Below, in pieces: positions 46,334 through 55,638 of a stretch of 64,000 bases of DNA (its first letter is position 1; every line of letters begins with the position of its first letter). The stretch is from NCBI RefSeq assembly GCF_000420625.1, contig NZ_ATVH01000011.1, positions 62,001 through 126,000 on the forward strand. The letters run 5' to 3'. The DNA is from Fodinicurvata sediminis DSM 21159 (GTDB taxonomy: Bacteria > Pseudomonadota > Alphaproteobacteria > Kiloniellales > DSM-21159). The notes beneath the pieces are model-generated. The model saw nothing but the letters and a program-made list of their open reading frames with translations, did not search any database and was not told the origin of the DNA. The position numbers and the translations under genes are program-made.

Positions 46334-46466
46334 GAAAAGGGCGGACCATCTCCTTCTGGCGTAAACGGTGTCTTGTATGTGATCCCTGCCGACGGTCGGG
46401 AGTCACCCTTGGTACATTGCGTCAGTATCAGACGATTTATGAATTTAGAGCGCGAAAGTTGGTATT

Positions 46467-47759
46467 GTGACAACATCACTGAAACTCGGTATTGCAGGTT
46501 TGGGGACTGTCGGCAGCGGCGTGGTCCGGCTTATCGAAGAGAACGGATCGCTTCTTGCGGAACGCACGGGCCGCCCCTTGGTCGTTTCGGCTGTATCCGC
46601 ACGTGACCGGCGTAAGGAGCGCGGTCTGAACCTTGAAGGCGTGCGCTGGTACGAGGATTCGCTGGCCATGGCGGCCGATGCGGAACTGGATATCATCGTC
46701 GAACTCATTGGCGGTTCTGATGGCGTGGCTCTCGATCTTGTGAAAACGGCACTGGACCAGGGAAAATCGGTCGTGACGGCGAACAAGGCCATGATGGCGC
46801 ATCATGGAACCGAGTTGGCTCGGCTGGCTGAAAGCAAGGGCGTGGTGCTTTCTTATGAAGCAGCAGTTGCCGGGGGTATACCCGCGATCAAGGTCCTGCG
46901 GGAAGGCTTGGCCGCAAATCAGTTCGTGCGGATCCACGGTATCCTGAATGGAACCTGCAACTACATTCTCAGCACCATGCGCGACACGGGGCGCGAATTC
47001 GGGGAAGTGCTCGCGGAGGCTCAGAAATTGGGCTATGCCGAGGCTGATCCTAGCTTTGACATTGACGGTGTTGACGCGGCCCACAAACTGGCCTTGCTGA
47101 CGGCATTGGCTTTCGGCACTGAGGTGGATTTCGATTCGATCCTGATGGAGGGTATCCGCAACATTTCCTCCATGGACATTGCCTATGCCGAAGAACTTGG
47201 TTATCGCATAAAGCTTCTGGGAATGGCGCGCCGCAAGAATGGTCAGATCGAGCAGCGGGTTCATCCCTGCATGGTTCCCTTGGACAATCCCCTGTCACGC
47301 GTTGACGGGGTCTACAATGCCGTGTTGGCAGAGGGCGATTTTTCCGGCCCAATCATGATCGAGGGAGCTGGAGCTGGCGAAAGCCCGACCGCGTCTGCCG
47401 TTGTGGCAGATCTGATGGACATTGCACGCGGGCTGAAACTGCCGCCCTTCGCGGTTGCGGCCGACAGGCTGGAGCGGGCAGAACCATTGGAGAGTGAGGC
47501 GCATTTCGGCGCCTATTTCCTGCGCCTTCTGGTGGTCGATAAACCGGGGGTCATTGCGGATGTTGCAACGGCCCTGCGTGACGAGGAAATATCTGTCGAG
47601 GCGCTCCTTCAGCGCGGGCGTGCTCCCGGAGAGGCCGTCCCCCTTGTTATCGTTACGCACGAGACAGGGGAGGCACAGGTTCTGCGTACCTTGCGCCGCA
47701 TTGAAGAGTTGGACAGCTGCCTTCAGGAACCGCGTTTCATCCGCATCGAAAACAGCTGA
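46467..47759 (+). CDS. hom: Homoserine dehydrogenase
   Basis: NAD(P)H reduction of aspartate semialdehyde to homoserine. 430 residues: GIAGLGTVGSGVVRLIEE, VTANKAMMAHHG, YEAAVAGGIPAIKVLREGL, NGTCNYILSTM, and a C-terminal ACT domain (YFLRLLVVDKPGVIADVATALRD, split over several blocks). Starts at GTG 46467. glpX follows after 38 nt. Confidence 0.96.
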   Translation: MTTSLKLGIAGLGTVGSGVVRLIEENGSLLAERTGRPLVVSAVSARDRRKERGLNLEGVRWYEDSLAMAADAELDIIVELIGGSDGVALDLVKTALDQGKSVVTANKAMMAHHGTELARLAESKGVVLSYEAAVAGGIPAIKVLREGLAANQFVRIHGILNGTCNYILSTMRDTGREFGEVLAEAQKLGYAEADPSFDIDGVDAAHKLALLTALAFGTEVDFDSILMEGIRNISSMDIAYAEELGYRIKLLGMARRKNGQIEQRVHPCMVPLDNPLSRVDGVYNAVLAEGDFSGPIMIEGAGAGESPTASAVVADLMDIARGLKLPPFAVAADRLERAEPLESEAHFGAYFLRLLVVDKPGVIADVATALRDEEISVEALLQRGRAPGEAVPLVIVTHETGEAQVLRTLRRIEELDSCLQEPRFIRIENS

Positions 47760-47797
47760 TGACATCAGAGAATAGTTGAGCCCCGGGGGAATGGAAA

Positions 47798-48796
47798 ATG
47801 TCTGAGACGGATAGCAAGAGCGTAATGGACCGAAATCTCGCCCTCGAGGTCGTTCGGGTCACGGAGTTGGCCGCTCTGGCCGCATCGAAGCTGATGGGGC
47901 GTGGAGATGAAAAAGCAGCCGACATGCAAGCGGTGAACGCCATGCGGGCCGGTCTGAATTCCATGACCATCGATGGAACGGTGGTGATTGGTGAGGGCGA
48001 ACGCGACGAAGCTCCCATGCTCTATATTGGTGAAAAGGTGGGGGCAGGCGGGCCACGAGTCGATATTGCCTTGGATCCGCTCGAGGGCACGACAATAACG
48101 GCCAAGGGAGGGCCCAACGCCCTGACGGTTGTTGCCATGGCGGAAGAGGGCGGCTTTCTGAATGCGCCGGACGTCTATATGGACAAGATTGCCGTTGGCG
48201 GAGGCCTGCCGGAGGACCTGGTGGACCTGGATGCCACGCCGGCCGAGAACCTGAAGGAACTGGCCAAGGCCAAGCAGATGGATGTGGACGACCTTGTGGT
48301 TTGCATTCTTGACCGGCCTCGCCACAGCGAACTGATTGCGAAAGTCCGCGAAGCGGGGGCGCGAATCATGCTGATCGGAGATGGCGATGTCTCCGGCGTA
48401 ATAGCCACCAGCCAGGCCGAAAGCGGTGTGGATGCCTATATGGGCAGCGGAGGTGCTCCGGAGGGGGTTCTGGCCGCAGCGGCCCTGCGTTGTATCGGCG
48501 GACAGTTTCAGGGACGCCTGACGTTCCGCAATGACGACGAGCGCGCGCGCGCAAAACGCTGGGGCATTACCGACATGGATCGCAAGTACAACCTTGATGA
48601 TCTTGCTGGCGGGGAAGTCATGTTTGCGGCGACAGGTGTTACCGATGGGTCCATGCTACGCGGTGTGCGCCGCCAACCCGGTGGCGCGATTACGCACTCC
48701 TTGGTCATGCGTTCCAAGAGTGGAACCATCCGTTTTGTTGAAACGCGTCACAATTTCACCCGCAAGACCTGGTACGAGACAATGGCTGGACTCTGA
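47798..48796 (+). CDS. glpX: Class II fructose-1,6-bisphosphatase
   Basis: Gluconeogenic phosphatase, 332 residues. GlpX motifs: GDEKAADMQAVNAMR, GEGERDEAPMLYIGE, DIALDPLEGTT and GSGGAPEGVLAAAALRC. Some alphaproteobacterial members are bifunctional with sedoheptulose-1,7-bisphosphatase activity. Placed after hom and before recJ, as seen in related genomes. Confidence 0.96.
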   Translation: MSETDSKSVMDRNLALEVVRVTELAALAASKLMGRGDEKAADMQAVNAMRAGLNSMTIDGTVVIGEGERDEAPMLYIGEKVGAGGPRVDIALDPLEGTTITAKGGPNALTVVAMAEEGGFLNAPDVYMDKIAVGGGLPEDLVDLDATPAENLKELAKAKQMDVDDLVVCILDRPRHSELIAKVREAGARIMLIGDGDVSGVIATSQAESGVDAYMGSGGAPEGVLAAAALRCIGGQFQGRLTFRNDDERARAKRWGITDMDRKYNLDDLAGGEVMFAATGVTDGSMLRGVRRQPGGAITHSLVMRSKSGTIRFVETRHNFTRKTWYETMAGL

Positions 48797-48813
48797 CACT
48801 AAACGAGGCGACG

Positions 48814-50604
48814 TTGCAGGAAACGGAAAGTGAATGCTTACTGGGCGTGGAGCGTTCCTGTACCGGAAAGCGCTGGCTTCTACGAACCTGCGACGAGCGT
48901 CTGTCATTGGCTTTAAGCCAGCGGCTGGGGTTGCCTGACACCATCGGACGGATACTCTCCTCGCGTGGTGTCGATATGGATCAGGCAGAAAGCTTTCTAT
49001 CGCCCACACTCAAGGAATTGATTCCGGATCCACTCTGCCTGAAGGATATGGACAAGGCGGTCGATGTCCTCGCTTTGGCCATTGAGAAGCAACGTCCACT
49101 TGCGGTTTTCGGCGATTATGATGTCGATGGCGCAACTTCGAGCTCCTTGCTGAAGCTGTTCCTCCAGGCCATTGGGGTTCCTCTAGAGGTTTATATTCCC
49201 GATCGGATTCGCGAGGGGTATGGTCCGAATCCGGCTGCCATGCATGCCTTGGCCAGCAAGGGCATAGAGCTTCTGGTAACGGTTGACTGCGGTATATCGG
49301 CTCATGATGCCTTGCAGACGGCGTCGGAGCAGGGACTCGATGTGATCGTTGTTGATCATCACGTGGCTGAAACCAGATTGCCCCCCGCTCAGGCCGTGGT
49401 GAATCCGAATCGCCTGGATGACGAGAGTGGACTGGGGCATCTGGCAGCTGTAGGGGTGACTTTTCTGTTGCTGGTTGCCCTGAACAGGGCTTTGAGAGAG
49501 CGCAACTGGTATGCAGACCAGGGGGTTCGTGAACCAAATCTGATGCAACTTCTGGATCTTGTTGCTCTTGGGACTGTCTGTGATGTTGTTCCTCTGATTG
49601 GTCTGAACAGGGCTTTCGTCACACAGGGACTCAAGGTCCTGGCGCAACGAAGAAATCACGGTCTGCAGGCGCTTTCGGATGTCTCTCGTGTGGATGAAAT
49701 GCCCAGTGCCTATCATCTGGGATTCATCCTCGGGCCGCGCGTCAATGCGGGGGGGCGCGTTGGAGAGGCTGCGTTGGGGACTGAACTTCTGACGTCTCTC
49801 GATACAGGAACGGCTCGTGAGCTGGCACAGCGCCTGGATGAGTACAACAATGAACGCCGCGAAATTGAGGCCGAAGTTCTTGAACAGGCAATTCAGCAGG
49901 TGGAAGGGCAGGACGGGCCTGGAGATCTAGTGATCGCTGTGGGGCAGGGTTGGCATCCCGGCGTTATCGGGATCGTCGCCAGCCGGCTGAAAGAGCGGTT
50001 TGATCGTCCTTCCATCGTCATATCGATCGATGATGAAGGTGTCGGCAAGGGCTCGGGGCGCTCGGTTCCCGGCGTCGATCTGGGGTCCGTGGTGTTGGCT
50101 GCCAGGCAGAAAGGGCTTCTGATCAATGGCGGCGGTCATGCAATGGCGGCTGGCTTGACGGTTGCGCAAGATCAGTTGCAAGCATTGCAGAATTTCATGA
50201 GCGAACGTGTCAGCCAGACTCTTTCAGGTTTGGCATATCAGCCAACGCTTCGCCTGGATGGCACTTTGCAGTACCAGGCCGGGCACTATGCTTTCTATCA
50301 ATCCCTCGAGCGGTTGGCTCCATACGGCACAGGAAATCCGGAACCCAGATTTGCCGTACCAAATGTGCAGATTTTACGCTCAGATGTTGTCGGAGTTGAT
50401 CATCTGCGTGTTTTTGCCCGTACCGAAACAGGGGAAAGGTTGAAGGGAATTGCTTTCCGTTCCGTGGGGCGTCCGCTTGGCGATCTGTTGCAGTCGGCGA
50501 AGGACTTCCCGATTCATCTTGCGGGTAAACTGCGTCGAGACAGCTGGGCAGGGCCTGAGGCCCTGCAACTGCATATTGAGGATGCAGCACGGATTGCGTT
50601 CTAG
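48814..50604 (+). CDS. recJ: Single-stranded DNA exonuclease RecJ
   Basis: 5'-3' exonuclease in recombination and mismatch repair. 596 residues from TTG 48814. DHH motifs: VFGDYDVDGATSSSLLK, TVDCGISAHDAL, VVDHHVAET, and the DHHA1 part with GRSVPGVDLGSVVLAARQKGLL, GGHAMAAGLT. OB-like C-terminus after residue 470. The start codon is unusual but follows GAGG at about 7 nt. Confidence 0.95.
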   Translation: MQETESECLLGVERSCTGKRWLLRTCDERLSLALSQRLGLPDTIGRILSSRGVDMDQAESFLSPTLKELIPDPLCLKDMDKAVDVLALAIEKQRPLAVFGDYDVDGATSSSLLKLFLQAIGVPLEVYIPDRIREGYGPNPAAMHALASKGIELLVTVDCGISAHDALQTASEQGLDVIVVDHHVAETRLPPAQAVVNPNRLDDESGLGHLAAVGVTFLLLVALNRALRERNWYADQGVREPNLMQLLDLVALGTVCDVVPLIGLNRAFVTQGLKVLAQRRNHGLQALSDVSRVDEMPSAYHLGFILGPRVNAGGRVGEAALGTELLTSLDTGTARELAQRLDEYNNERREIEAEVLEQAIQQVEGQDGPGDLVIAVGQGWHPGVIGIVASRLKERFDRPSIVISIDDEGVGKGSGRSVPGVDLGSVVLAARQKGLLINGGGHAMAAGLTVAQDQLQALQNFMSERVSQTLSGLAYQPTLRLDGTLQYQAGHYAFYQSLERLAPYGTGNPEPRFAVPNVQILRSDVVGVDHLRVFARTETGERLKGIAFRSVGRPLGDLLQSAKDFPIHLAGKLRRDSWAGPEALQLHIEDAARIAF

Positions 50605-50649
50605 CGGATTTGTTCCCCGAGGTTTCGGGTCACCCTTCGAGTCCACGAC

Positions 50650-51402
50650 ATGAAAACATGGCCACACCTTTTCTGGCTTCTCGCTTTTCTGCTTCTCGCG
50701 CCCTTGATGGCAGCTGAGGAGTTGAATGCGACGCAACAGGTCGACCTGCAGCTTCTGCTGGCCGTGGATTCTTCGTCCAGTATCGATGCCAGGGAATTCG
50801 ATTTGCAGATGCGGGGTTACGCCGAGGCCTTCCGCAGCAAGGAAGTGCAGAACGCGATTCGCGGGGTCGGTGATCTTGGTGTCGCTGTTGCGATGGTACA
50901 CTGGGCCGGCGAGGACGAACAGGTTATCGCCCAGGACTGGCAGCTGCTCGTTGGGGCTGAGGATTCCGTGGCCTTTGCCGACCAGTTGGACCAGACTCCA
51001 CGTTACGTTCGACGGGGCAGCACAGCCATCGGCAACATGTTTGCATTTGCACATGCCATGGTGAAGGCAGCGCCGTATGCAGGCCGGCGACAAGTGATCG
51101 ATGTCTCAGGGGATGGTGAGTCCAATAAAGGGATACCGGTTGCGCGTGGGCGCGCCTCCCTACTTGAGCAGCGCATCACGATAAATGGATTGGCGATCCT
51201 CAATGAGGAGCCAGCGCTTGATATCTATTACCAGCAGCACGTCATTGGGGGGGCAGGCGCCTTCCTCATCTCGTCTCCTGGATTCGAAGAATTCGGGGAT
51301 GCGATTCGGCAGAAGATTCTGCGTGAACTCGAAGGGGCACCGCTTTCCATGGATGAATCCGATGAGTCCGGTCCTCGTGTGCAATTCTCCCAGCACAAAT
51401 GA
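50650..51402 (+). CDS. DUF1194 secreted von Willebrand A-like protein
   Basis: 250 residues, signal peptide (FWLLAFLLLAPLMAAEE) then a vWA-fold domain with MIDAS-like residues VDSSSSIDAREF, GSTAIGNMF and IDVSGDGESNKG. Family function unknown; periplasmic or secreted. Follows recJ by 45 nt. Confidence 0.88.
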   Translation: MKTWPHLFWLLAFLLLAPLMAAEELNATQQVDLQLLLAVDSSSSIDAREFDLQMRGYAEAFRSKEVQNAIRGVGDLGVAVAMVHWAGEDEQVIAQDWQLLVGAEDSVAFADQLDQTPRYVRRGSTAIGNMFAFAHAMVKAAPYAGRRQVIDVSGDGESNKGIPVARGRASLLEQRITINGLAILNEEPALDIYYQQHVIGGAGAFLISSPGFEEFGDAIRQKILRELEGAPLSMDESDESGPRVQFSQHK

Positions 51403-51465
51403 GTAACTGGAGCAGGAAAAGGAAAAGAGCAGGAGTGAAAAATAATGAAAACGCTCCGCAGGGGG

Positions 51466-51494
51466 TTGCTTTTGCCTGCCTGTAAAGTTATCTC
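51466..51494 (+). promoter_or_regulatory. Candidate promoter of tRNA-Glu
   Basis: TTGCTT (51466-51471), 17-nt spacer, TATCTC (51489-51494), ending 16 nt before the mature tRNA. Confidence 0.4.
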
Positions 51495-51510
51495 ACCAAC
51501 CGTCCACGGC

Positions 51511-51586
51511 GTCCCCATCGTCTAGCGGTCTAGGACATCAGCCTTTCACGCTGAAGACACGGGTTCGAGTCCCGTTGGGGACACCA
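51511..51586 (+). tRNA. tRNA-Glu (TTC), presumed integration site
   Basis: 76 nt with encoded CCA. Acceptor GTCCCCA pairs with TGGGGAC; anticodon loop CTTTCAC gives TTC; T arm GGTTCGAGTCC is standard. The integrase starts 87 nt after its 3' end, so this tRNA is the likely attB of the accessory element. Confidence 0.95.
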
Positions 51587-51636
51587 TTCCAATAAGTGCT
51601 TGATATCACTGCACTTTTTAGCTCTCAAGCGGCTAC

Positions 51637-51657
51637 TGTACACCTAAATGTACACCT
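51637..51657 (+). repeat. Tandem direct repeat TGTACACCT before the integrase
   Basis: Two identical 9-mers TGTACACCT at 51637-51645 and 51649-51657, 12 bp apart. They lie between the tRNA-Glu end and the integrase start and may be arm-type integrase sites or an operator. Confidence 0.5.
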
Positions 51658-51673
51658 TAGCGTAGAGGGCTAA

Positions 51674-53350
51674 ATGCACGTAACTCGGACGGAATCCGGC
51701 AGCTGGTTATTTCAGCGTCGGATTCCGCTCCCTCTTCAAATAATTCTCGGCAAATCACCGCTTCGGCTAGCTTTACCCGCCGTTAATGCGTCGCATGCAA
51801 AAAAGCTTGCGAGACGGCTTTCTGCCGTTTTCGACGAGCTTTGTGATGAGCTGATGGGTAGAAGAGGGGACATGGATAAAACCGAGGTTGAGCAGCTACG
51901 TGAAGAGATTCGGGCTGAGATGCGGTCATATTTACGCAAAGAACTGCGCGGAATTCTCGAGCGCTCCGGCGTCGATGTGTCTAAAGATTCTCCGGAATAT
52001 CAAGATGTTATGGAAATGAGCGGTGAGATCGCTGCAAAGTCGGAAGACCGTTTCTATCAGCATTATAGCGAGATGCTCCGACGCCGACCTTATCGGATTC
52101 CGTTTCATATTCAGCAAGAACTCAGTGATCTGCGTCAGCCCGGCGCAGCGGAGCGGGCGCTATATGAAACACAGGAGAATATCAAGGCGATGCATGCAGG
52201 TCTTGTAGACCGCATGAAAGATGAAATTGCCGAGATTCCTGCGCCTTCTGGCGGCAGAGGGCAGGAAGAGAAAGAGTCTGTGCCGCTCCTTTCTGAAGCG
52301 CTTGAAGAGTATTATGCATATCAACGTGTGCAGCTTAATAACAGCAAGTATATTCGCTACGACGCTCCAAAAGCTTTGAGTGCTTTTCTAGAAATCTGCG
52401 GCGACCGCCCCCTTGATGATTATTATGTTGCGGATTTGCGTGAATATGTGAAAGCATTAGCGCATCTTCCGGCCAATTATCAGAAGATTCGTTCTTTTCG
52501 CGGCTTGAGCATTGCGGAAACATCGAAGAAGAATGCGTCAATGAAGAGGCCGTATCAGACGATTTCCACTTCTACGATAGGTCGTTCGTATAAGAATCCA
52601 GTGATCACGGCATTCAAGTATATGCTGCCGCAACATCGCTTGCCGCCAGTGTTCGACGGACTATCTGTCAGGCCGCCAAAATCGGCTCGGCAGTCGCCAA
52701 AACGCTCGGCCCTGACTCCGGCTGAGATCGTGCAAATCCTGTCATACACAGTCGATCACGCGAAGCGGCGGGACGATATGTGGATGATGATCTTAGGTGT
52801 CTTCACTGGCGCTCGGATCGGAGAATTGGCATATCTCCAACCGCGCGATCTCAAGCTCTCAGAAGAGGGTGGCAGCTATTATCTGTATCTGTCGACGCTG
52901 ATTACAGTGCATGATTCCGAAGAAGAACGGCAGCTCAAGACGGCACAATCCGTGCGGCGGATCCCGATACATCAGACTCTCGTTGATGCGGGATTCATCG
53001 ACATGGTGAAGCGGCGGAAGAAGTCGAACTGGCTGTTTCCACATCTGCATAAGCAGATCAAGGATCCAGCGGCCACAGCGAGCAAGCGAATGGCTCGCCT
53101 CCTTGATGGCGCAGGGATTCCAAAGGGTCAGCAGAAGGTCTTTCACTCATTACGGCACAGCGCGAAGGATTGGCTGCGTCAGCATCTCGATCGGCGCGAT
53201 GTAGACGTGATTCTCGGACATGCCCATGAGAGCGTAGCCGAAGAGTATGGACCCGACGGGATTCCGGAAGACCGCATGCATCTCATGAGAGATGCGCCGC
53301 TTCCGAAGAAGATTGCCGAAGTCTGGCCACCACTGAAGCCGCTCAGGTGA
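51674..53350 (+). CDS. Tyrosine recombinase / integrase
   Basis: 558-residue phage-type integrase. The N-terminal region is of the DUF6538 kind (ESGSWLFQRRIPLPL), followed by a SAM-like core-binding domain and the catalytic domain. Visible catalytic residues are Arg in GARIGE, His-x-x-Arg in HSLRH (491-494), His in ILGHAHES, and the Tyr in EEYGPDG near residue 525. It sits just after tRNA-Glu, the typical arrangement for integration at a tRNA 3' end. Codon usage is plainer than the core genes. Confidence 0.93.
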   Translation: MHVTRTESGSWLFQRRIPLPLQIILGKSPLRLALPAVNASHAKKLARRLSAVFDELCDELMGRRGDMDKTEVEQLREEIRAEMRSYLRKELRGILERSGVDVSKDSPEYQDVMEMSGEIAAKSEDRFYQHYSEMLRRRPYRIPFHIQQELSDLRQPGAAERALYETQENIKAMHAGLVDRMKDEIAEIPAPSGGRGQEEKESVPLLSEALEEYYAYQRVQLNNSKYIRYDAPKALSAFLEICGDRPLDDYYVADLREYVKALAHLPANYQKIRSFRGLSIAETSKKNASMKRPYQTISTSTIGRSYKNPVITAFKYMLPQHRLPPVFDGLSVRPPKSARQSPKRSALTPAEIVQILSYTVDHAKRRDDMWMMILGVFTGARIGELAYLQPRDLKLSEEGGSYYLYLSTLITVHDSEEERQLKTAQSVRRIPIHQTLVDAGFIDMVKRRKKSNWLFPHLHKQIKDPAATASKRMARLLDGAGIPKGQQKVFHSLRHSAKDWLRQHLDRRDVDVILGHAHESVAEEYGPDGIPEDRMHLMRDAPLPKKIAEVWPPLKPLR

Positions 53351-53371
53351 TCTTCGAGCCGCTATTGTTGG

Positions 53372-53866
53372 CTATGGTTCTGTGCTGCTGGCGGGCGGGA
53401 TGAGTTCTAGTTCAAGGCCGTCCAACTCGTTCCTGAGCCTTTCGCAGCTCCAGTTACCTTCAACGGCTTGGGTAACTTTGTTCTGGTATTCTTTATAATT
53501 TTCACACAATTGCTTGAGCTCTGCTTGTCTTCCCGTATTTTTTGAATATATGCCAAGAGCCAAGATAAAAAGAGCTGTATAGTGATCATACCTGAGAGAT
53601 TTGTATGATTTTGGTAGGCCACACTCGCTCACTTTTTGATCGAAGTCTTTTATTGTGATGAAATTTGAGACAATTGATACAAATGGTTGATCGTGAATGT
53701 CTTCAAATCCGCTGGAAATATTTACTTGTAATCCATCTATCATATCGTAATATTCAATTTTCTCCTCAAGACATTCATATATCCTGTTCCCTCGTTTTGT
53801 GTCCTCCAGTCCCTCATCTTCAATAATCCGATTTAGGATAGTTACTAGTTCCGGGCTTGCCGTCAT
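53372..53866 (-). CDS. Unknown AT-rich protein
   Basis: 164 residues; I do not recognise a family. Predominantly helical and acidic, with ILNRIIEDEGLEDTKRGNRIYECLEEKIEYYDM at the N-terminus and a Leu-rich C-terminus (RLRNELDGLELELIPP). It has lower GC than its neighbours, so it looks acquired. It is convergent with the integrase and divergent from the Vsr gene. Its place beside a restriction cassette suggests a defence or phage-related role, but nothing in the sequence proves it. Confidence 0.6.
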   Translation of the reverse strand: MTASPELVTILNRIIEDEGLEDTKRGNRIYECLEEKIEYYDMIDGLQVNISSGFEDIHDQPFVSIVSNFITIKDFDQKVSECGLPKSYKSLRYDHYTALFILALGIYSKNTGRQAELKQLCENYKEYQNKVTQAVEGNWSCERLRNELDGLELELIPPASSTEP

Positions 53867-53992
53867 TGTACTTCCTAACGTCGCACTACCATTTTGAATT
53901 GTGTGTAAAGCTTATCACAAGTAGTGGACGCGGCAAGTATACCCCGGATATACTTAATCTCACTGCCGCTTGCTCAAAAAGGATGTCTCTTC

Positions 53993-54409
53993 ATGGACAC
54001 TCTATCGCGTGAGGAAAGAAGCAAGCGGATGTCGCGCATTAAAGGCAAGGACACCAAGCCCGAGATGCGCGTGCGCCGCATGGTTCACGCGCTTGGATAT
54101 CGCTACCGGCTGCATCGAAGGGACTTGCCAGGCTGTCCCGACCTGGTGTTCCCCGGGCGCGGAAAGGTGATTTTCGTGAGCGGGTGCTTCTGGCACCGCC
54201 ACGAAGGGTGCCATCTCGCGCGCCTTCCGAAGTCACGAGAGGAATTCTGGAAAACGAAGCTGGAAAAGAATCGGGAACGTGATTTACGTAATCAGGAGGC
54301 CTTGGAGCGTGATGGCTGGGGCGTGCTGGTCATTTGGGAGTGCGAGACCAAACAAGACGCATCCCTTTCGCGCCGCATAATCGCGTTTCTAGACGGGGAG
54401 GACAGCTAA
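53993..54409 (+). CDS. vsr: Very short patch repair endonuclease
   Basis: Nicks next to T:G mismatches caused by deamination of 5-methylcytosine. 138 residues. Catalytic Asp50 in GCPDLVF and the His68/His70 region CFWHRHEGC are present. AAGGA precedes ATG 53993. Its stop overlaps the methyltransferase start by one base (54409), tying repair to methylation. Confidence 0.95.
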   Translation: MDTLSREERSKRMSRIKGKDTKPEMRVRRMVHALGYRYRLHRRDLPGCPDLVFPGRGKVIFVSGCFWHRHEGCHLARLPKSREEFWKTKLEKNRERDLRNQEALERDGWGVLVIWECETKQDASLSRRIIAFLDGEDS

Positions 54410-55638
54410 TGGACGCGCTTGAATTGTTCGCCGGTGCGGGCGGATTGGCAATGGGGGTATCTCTGGCGGGATTCCGGCCCTTGGGCGTGCTGGAGTGGGA
54501 TCGCTGGGCGTGTGACACCATTCGAGAGAACCAAGAGCGTGGTTATCCGCTTGTGCAGGATTGGCCCTTGGTGGAAGGGGATGTTCGCCGCTTCGACCTT
54601 TCGGGCATCCCGGAAGACATTGATCTGGTTTCCGGTGGTCCGCCCTGTCAGCCCTTCTCAATGGGGGGCAAGCATCGTTCTCACTCGGATCATCGCGACA
54701 TGTTCCCGGCAACCGCCGACGTGATCCGTCGAGTCAAGCCAAAGGCCTTTGTTGTCGAGAACGTCAAGGGCCTTACGCGGGAATCCTTCGCGAACTACTT
54801 TAACTATATCCTCCTTCAGCTTTCGTTCCCGGAGATAGCTCCACGCGACGGAGAGGACTGGATTGAGCACCTTGCTAGGCTAGAGCAGGAGAAGACATCG
54901 GGCTGTCACCATGGCTTGACCTATGATGTTGTATTCCGGGTCTTGAACGCCGCCAATTATGGCGTTCCCCAGCGCCGAGAGCGCGTCTTCATCGTTGGTT
55001 TTCGGAATGACTTGGGGATTCGCTGGAACTTTCCAACCGAAACGCATTCCCATGAAGCCCTGTTCGTGGATCAGTGGGTCACGGGGGATTATTGGGAACG
55101 TCACGAGGTGGCCCGAAAAGAACGCCCGGCGATGAACAGGACGACCGCGAACAAGGTCGAACGTCTACGGTCCAGAAACACGCCTCCCGACATGCTCCCG
55201 TGGCAAACGGTGCGTGATGCGCTCGTGGGATTGCCGGACCCCGAGAAATCACGCGGCATTCACCGAGATCATGTCTACCAGAAGGGGGCCCGGTCTTATC
55301 CGGGACACACGGGAAGCCCTCAGGACCTTCCCGCAAAAACCTTGAAGGCGGGCGATCATGGCGTTCCCGGCGGGGAAAACATGATGGTGAAGGCGGATGG
55401 CAGTGTTCGCTACTTCACGGTTAGAGAGAGCGCACGCCTACAAACATTTCCGGATGGCTACGTCTTTCACGGATCGTGGACAGAGACGATGCGCCAACTA
55501 GGCAATGCCGTTCCCGTGACCTTGGCGCATGTCGTTACATCGGCCGTCGCTGAAAAACTCGCCGGATTCCAACTTGAACGACTCGCCAAACGCGACGGAT
55601 CATCCGTGGATGAAATGACCGTCGCGGGGAACGCATGA
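54409..55638 (+). CDS. DNA (cytosine-5-)-methyltransferase
   Basis: C5-cytosine methyltransferase, 409 residues. Motif I ELFAGAGGLAMGVSLAG, motif IV with Cys80 in GGPPCQPFSMGG, motif VI VENVKG, motif VIII NYGVPQRRERVFIVG, and a C-terminal motif IX-X region RQLGNAVPVTLA. Overlaps vsr by 1 nt and the GIY-YIG gene by 4 nt. As the partner nuclease is Eco29kI-like, the target may be CCGCGG, but this is inference. Confidence 0.95.
   Translation: MDALELFAGAGGLAMGVSLAGFRPLGVLEWDRWACDTIRENQERGYPLVQDWPLVEGDVRRFDLSGIPEDIDLVSGGPPCQPFSMGGKHRSHSDHRDMFPATADVIRRVKPKAFVVENVKGLTRESFANYFNYILLQLSFPEIAPRDGEDWIEHLARLEQEKTSGCHHGLTYDVVFRVLNAANYGVPQRRERVFIVGFRNDLGIRWNFPTETHSHEALFVDQWVTGDYWERHEVARKERPAMNRTTANKVERLRSRNTPPDMLPWQTVRDALVGLPDPEKSRGIHRDHVYQKGARSYPGHTGSPQDLPAKTLKAGDHGVPGGENMMVKADGSVRYFTVRESARLQTFPDGYVFHGSWTETMRQLGNAVPVTLAHVVTSAVAEKLAGFQLERLAKRDGSSVDEMTVAGNA

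Noticed and set aside
46334-46466. Possible riboswitch or leader ahead of hom
   Set aside because: A GC hairpin can be drawn but it does not match SAM-II or other classes I know, and there is no expression platform.
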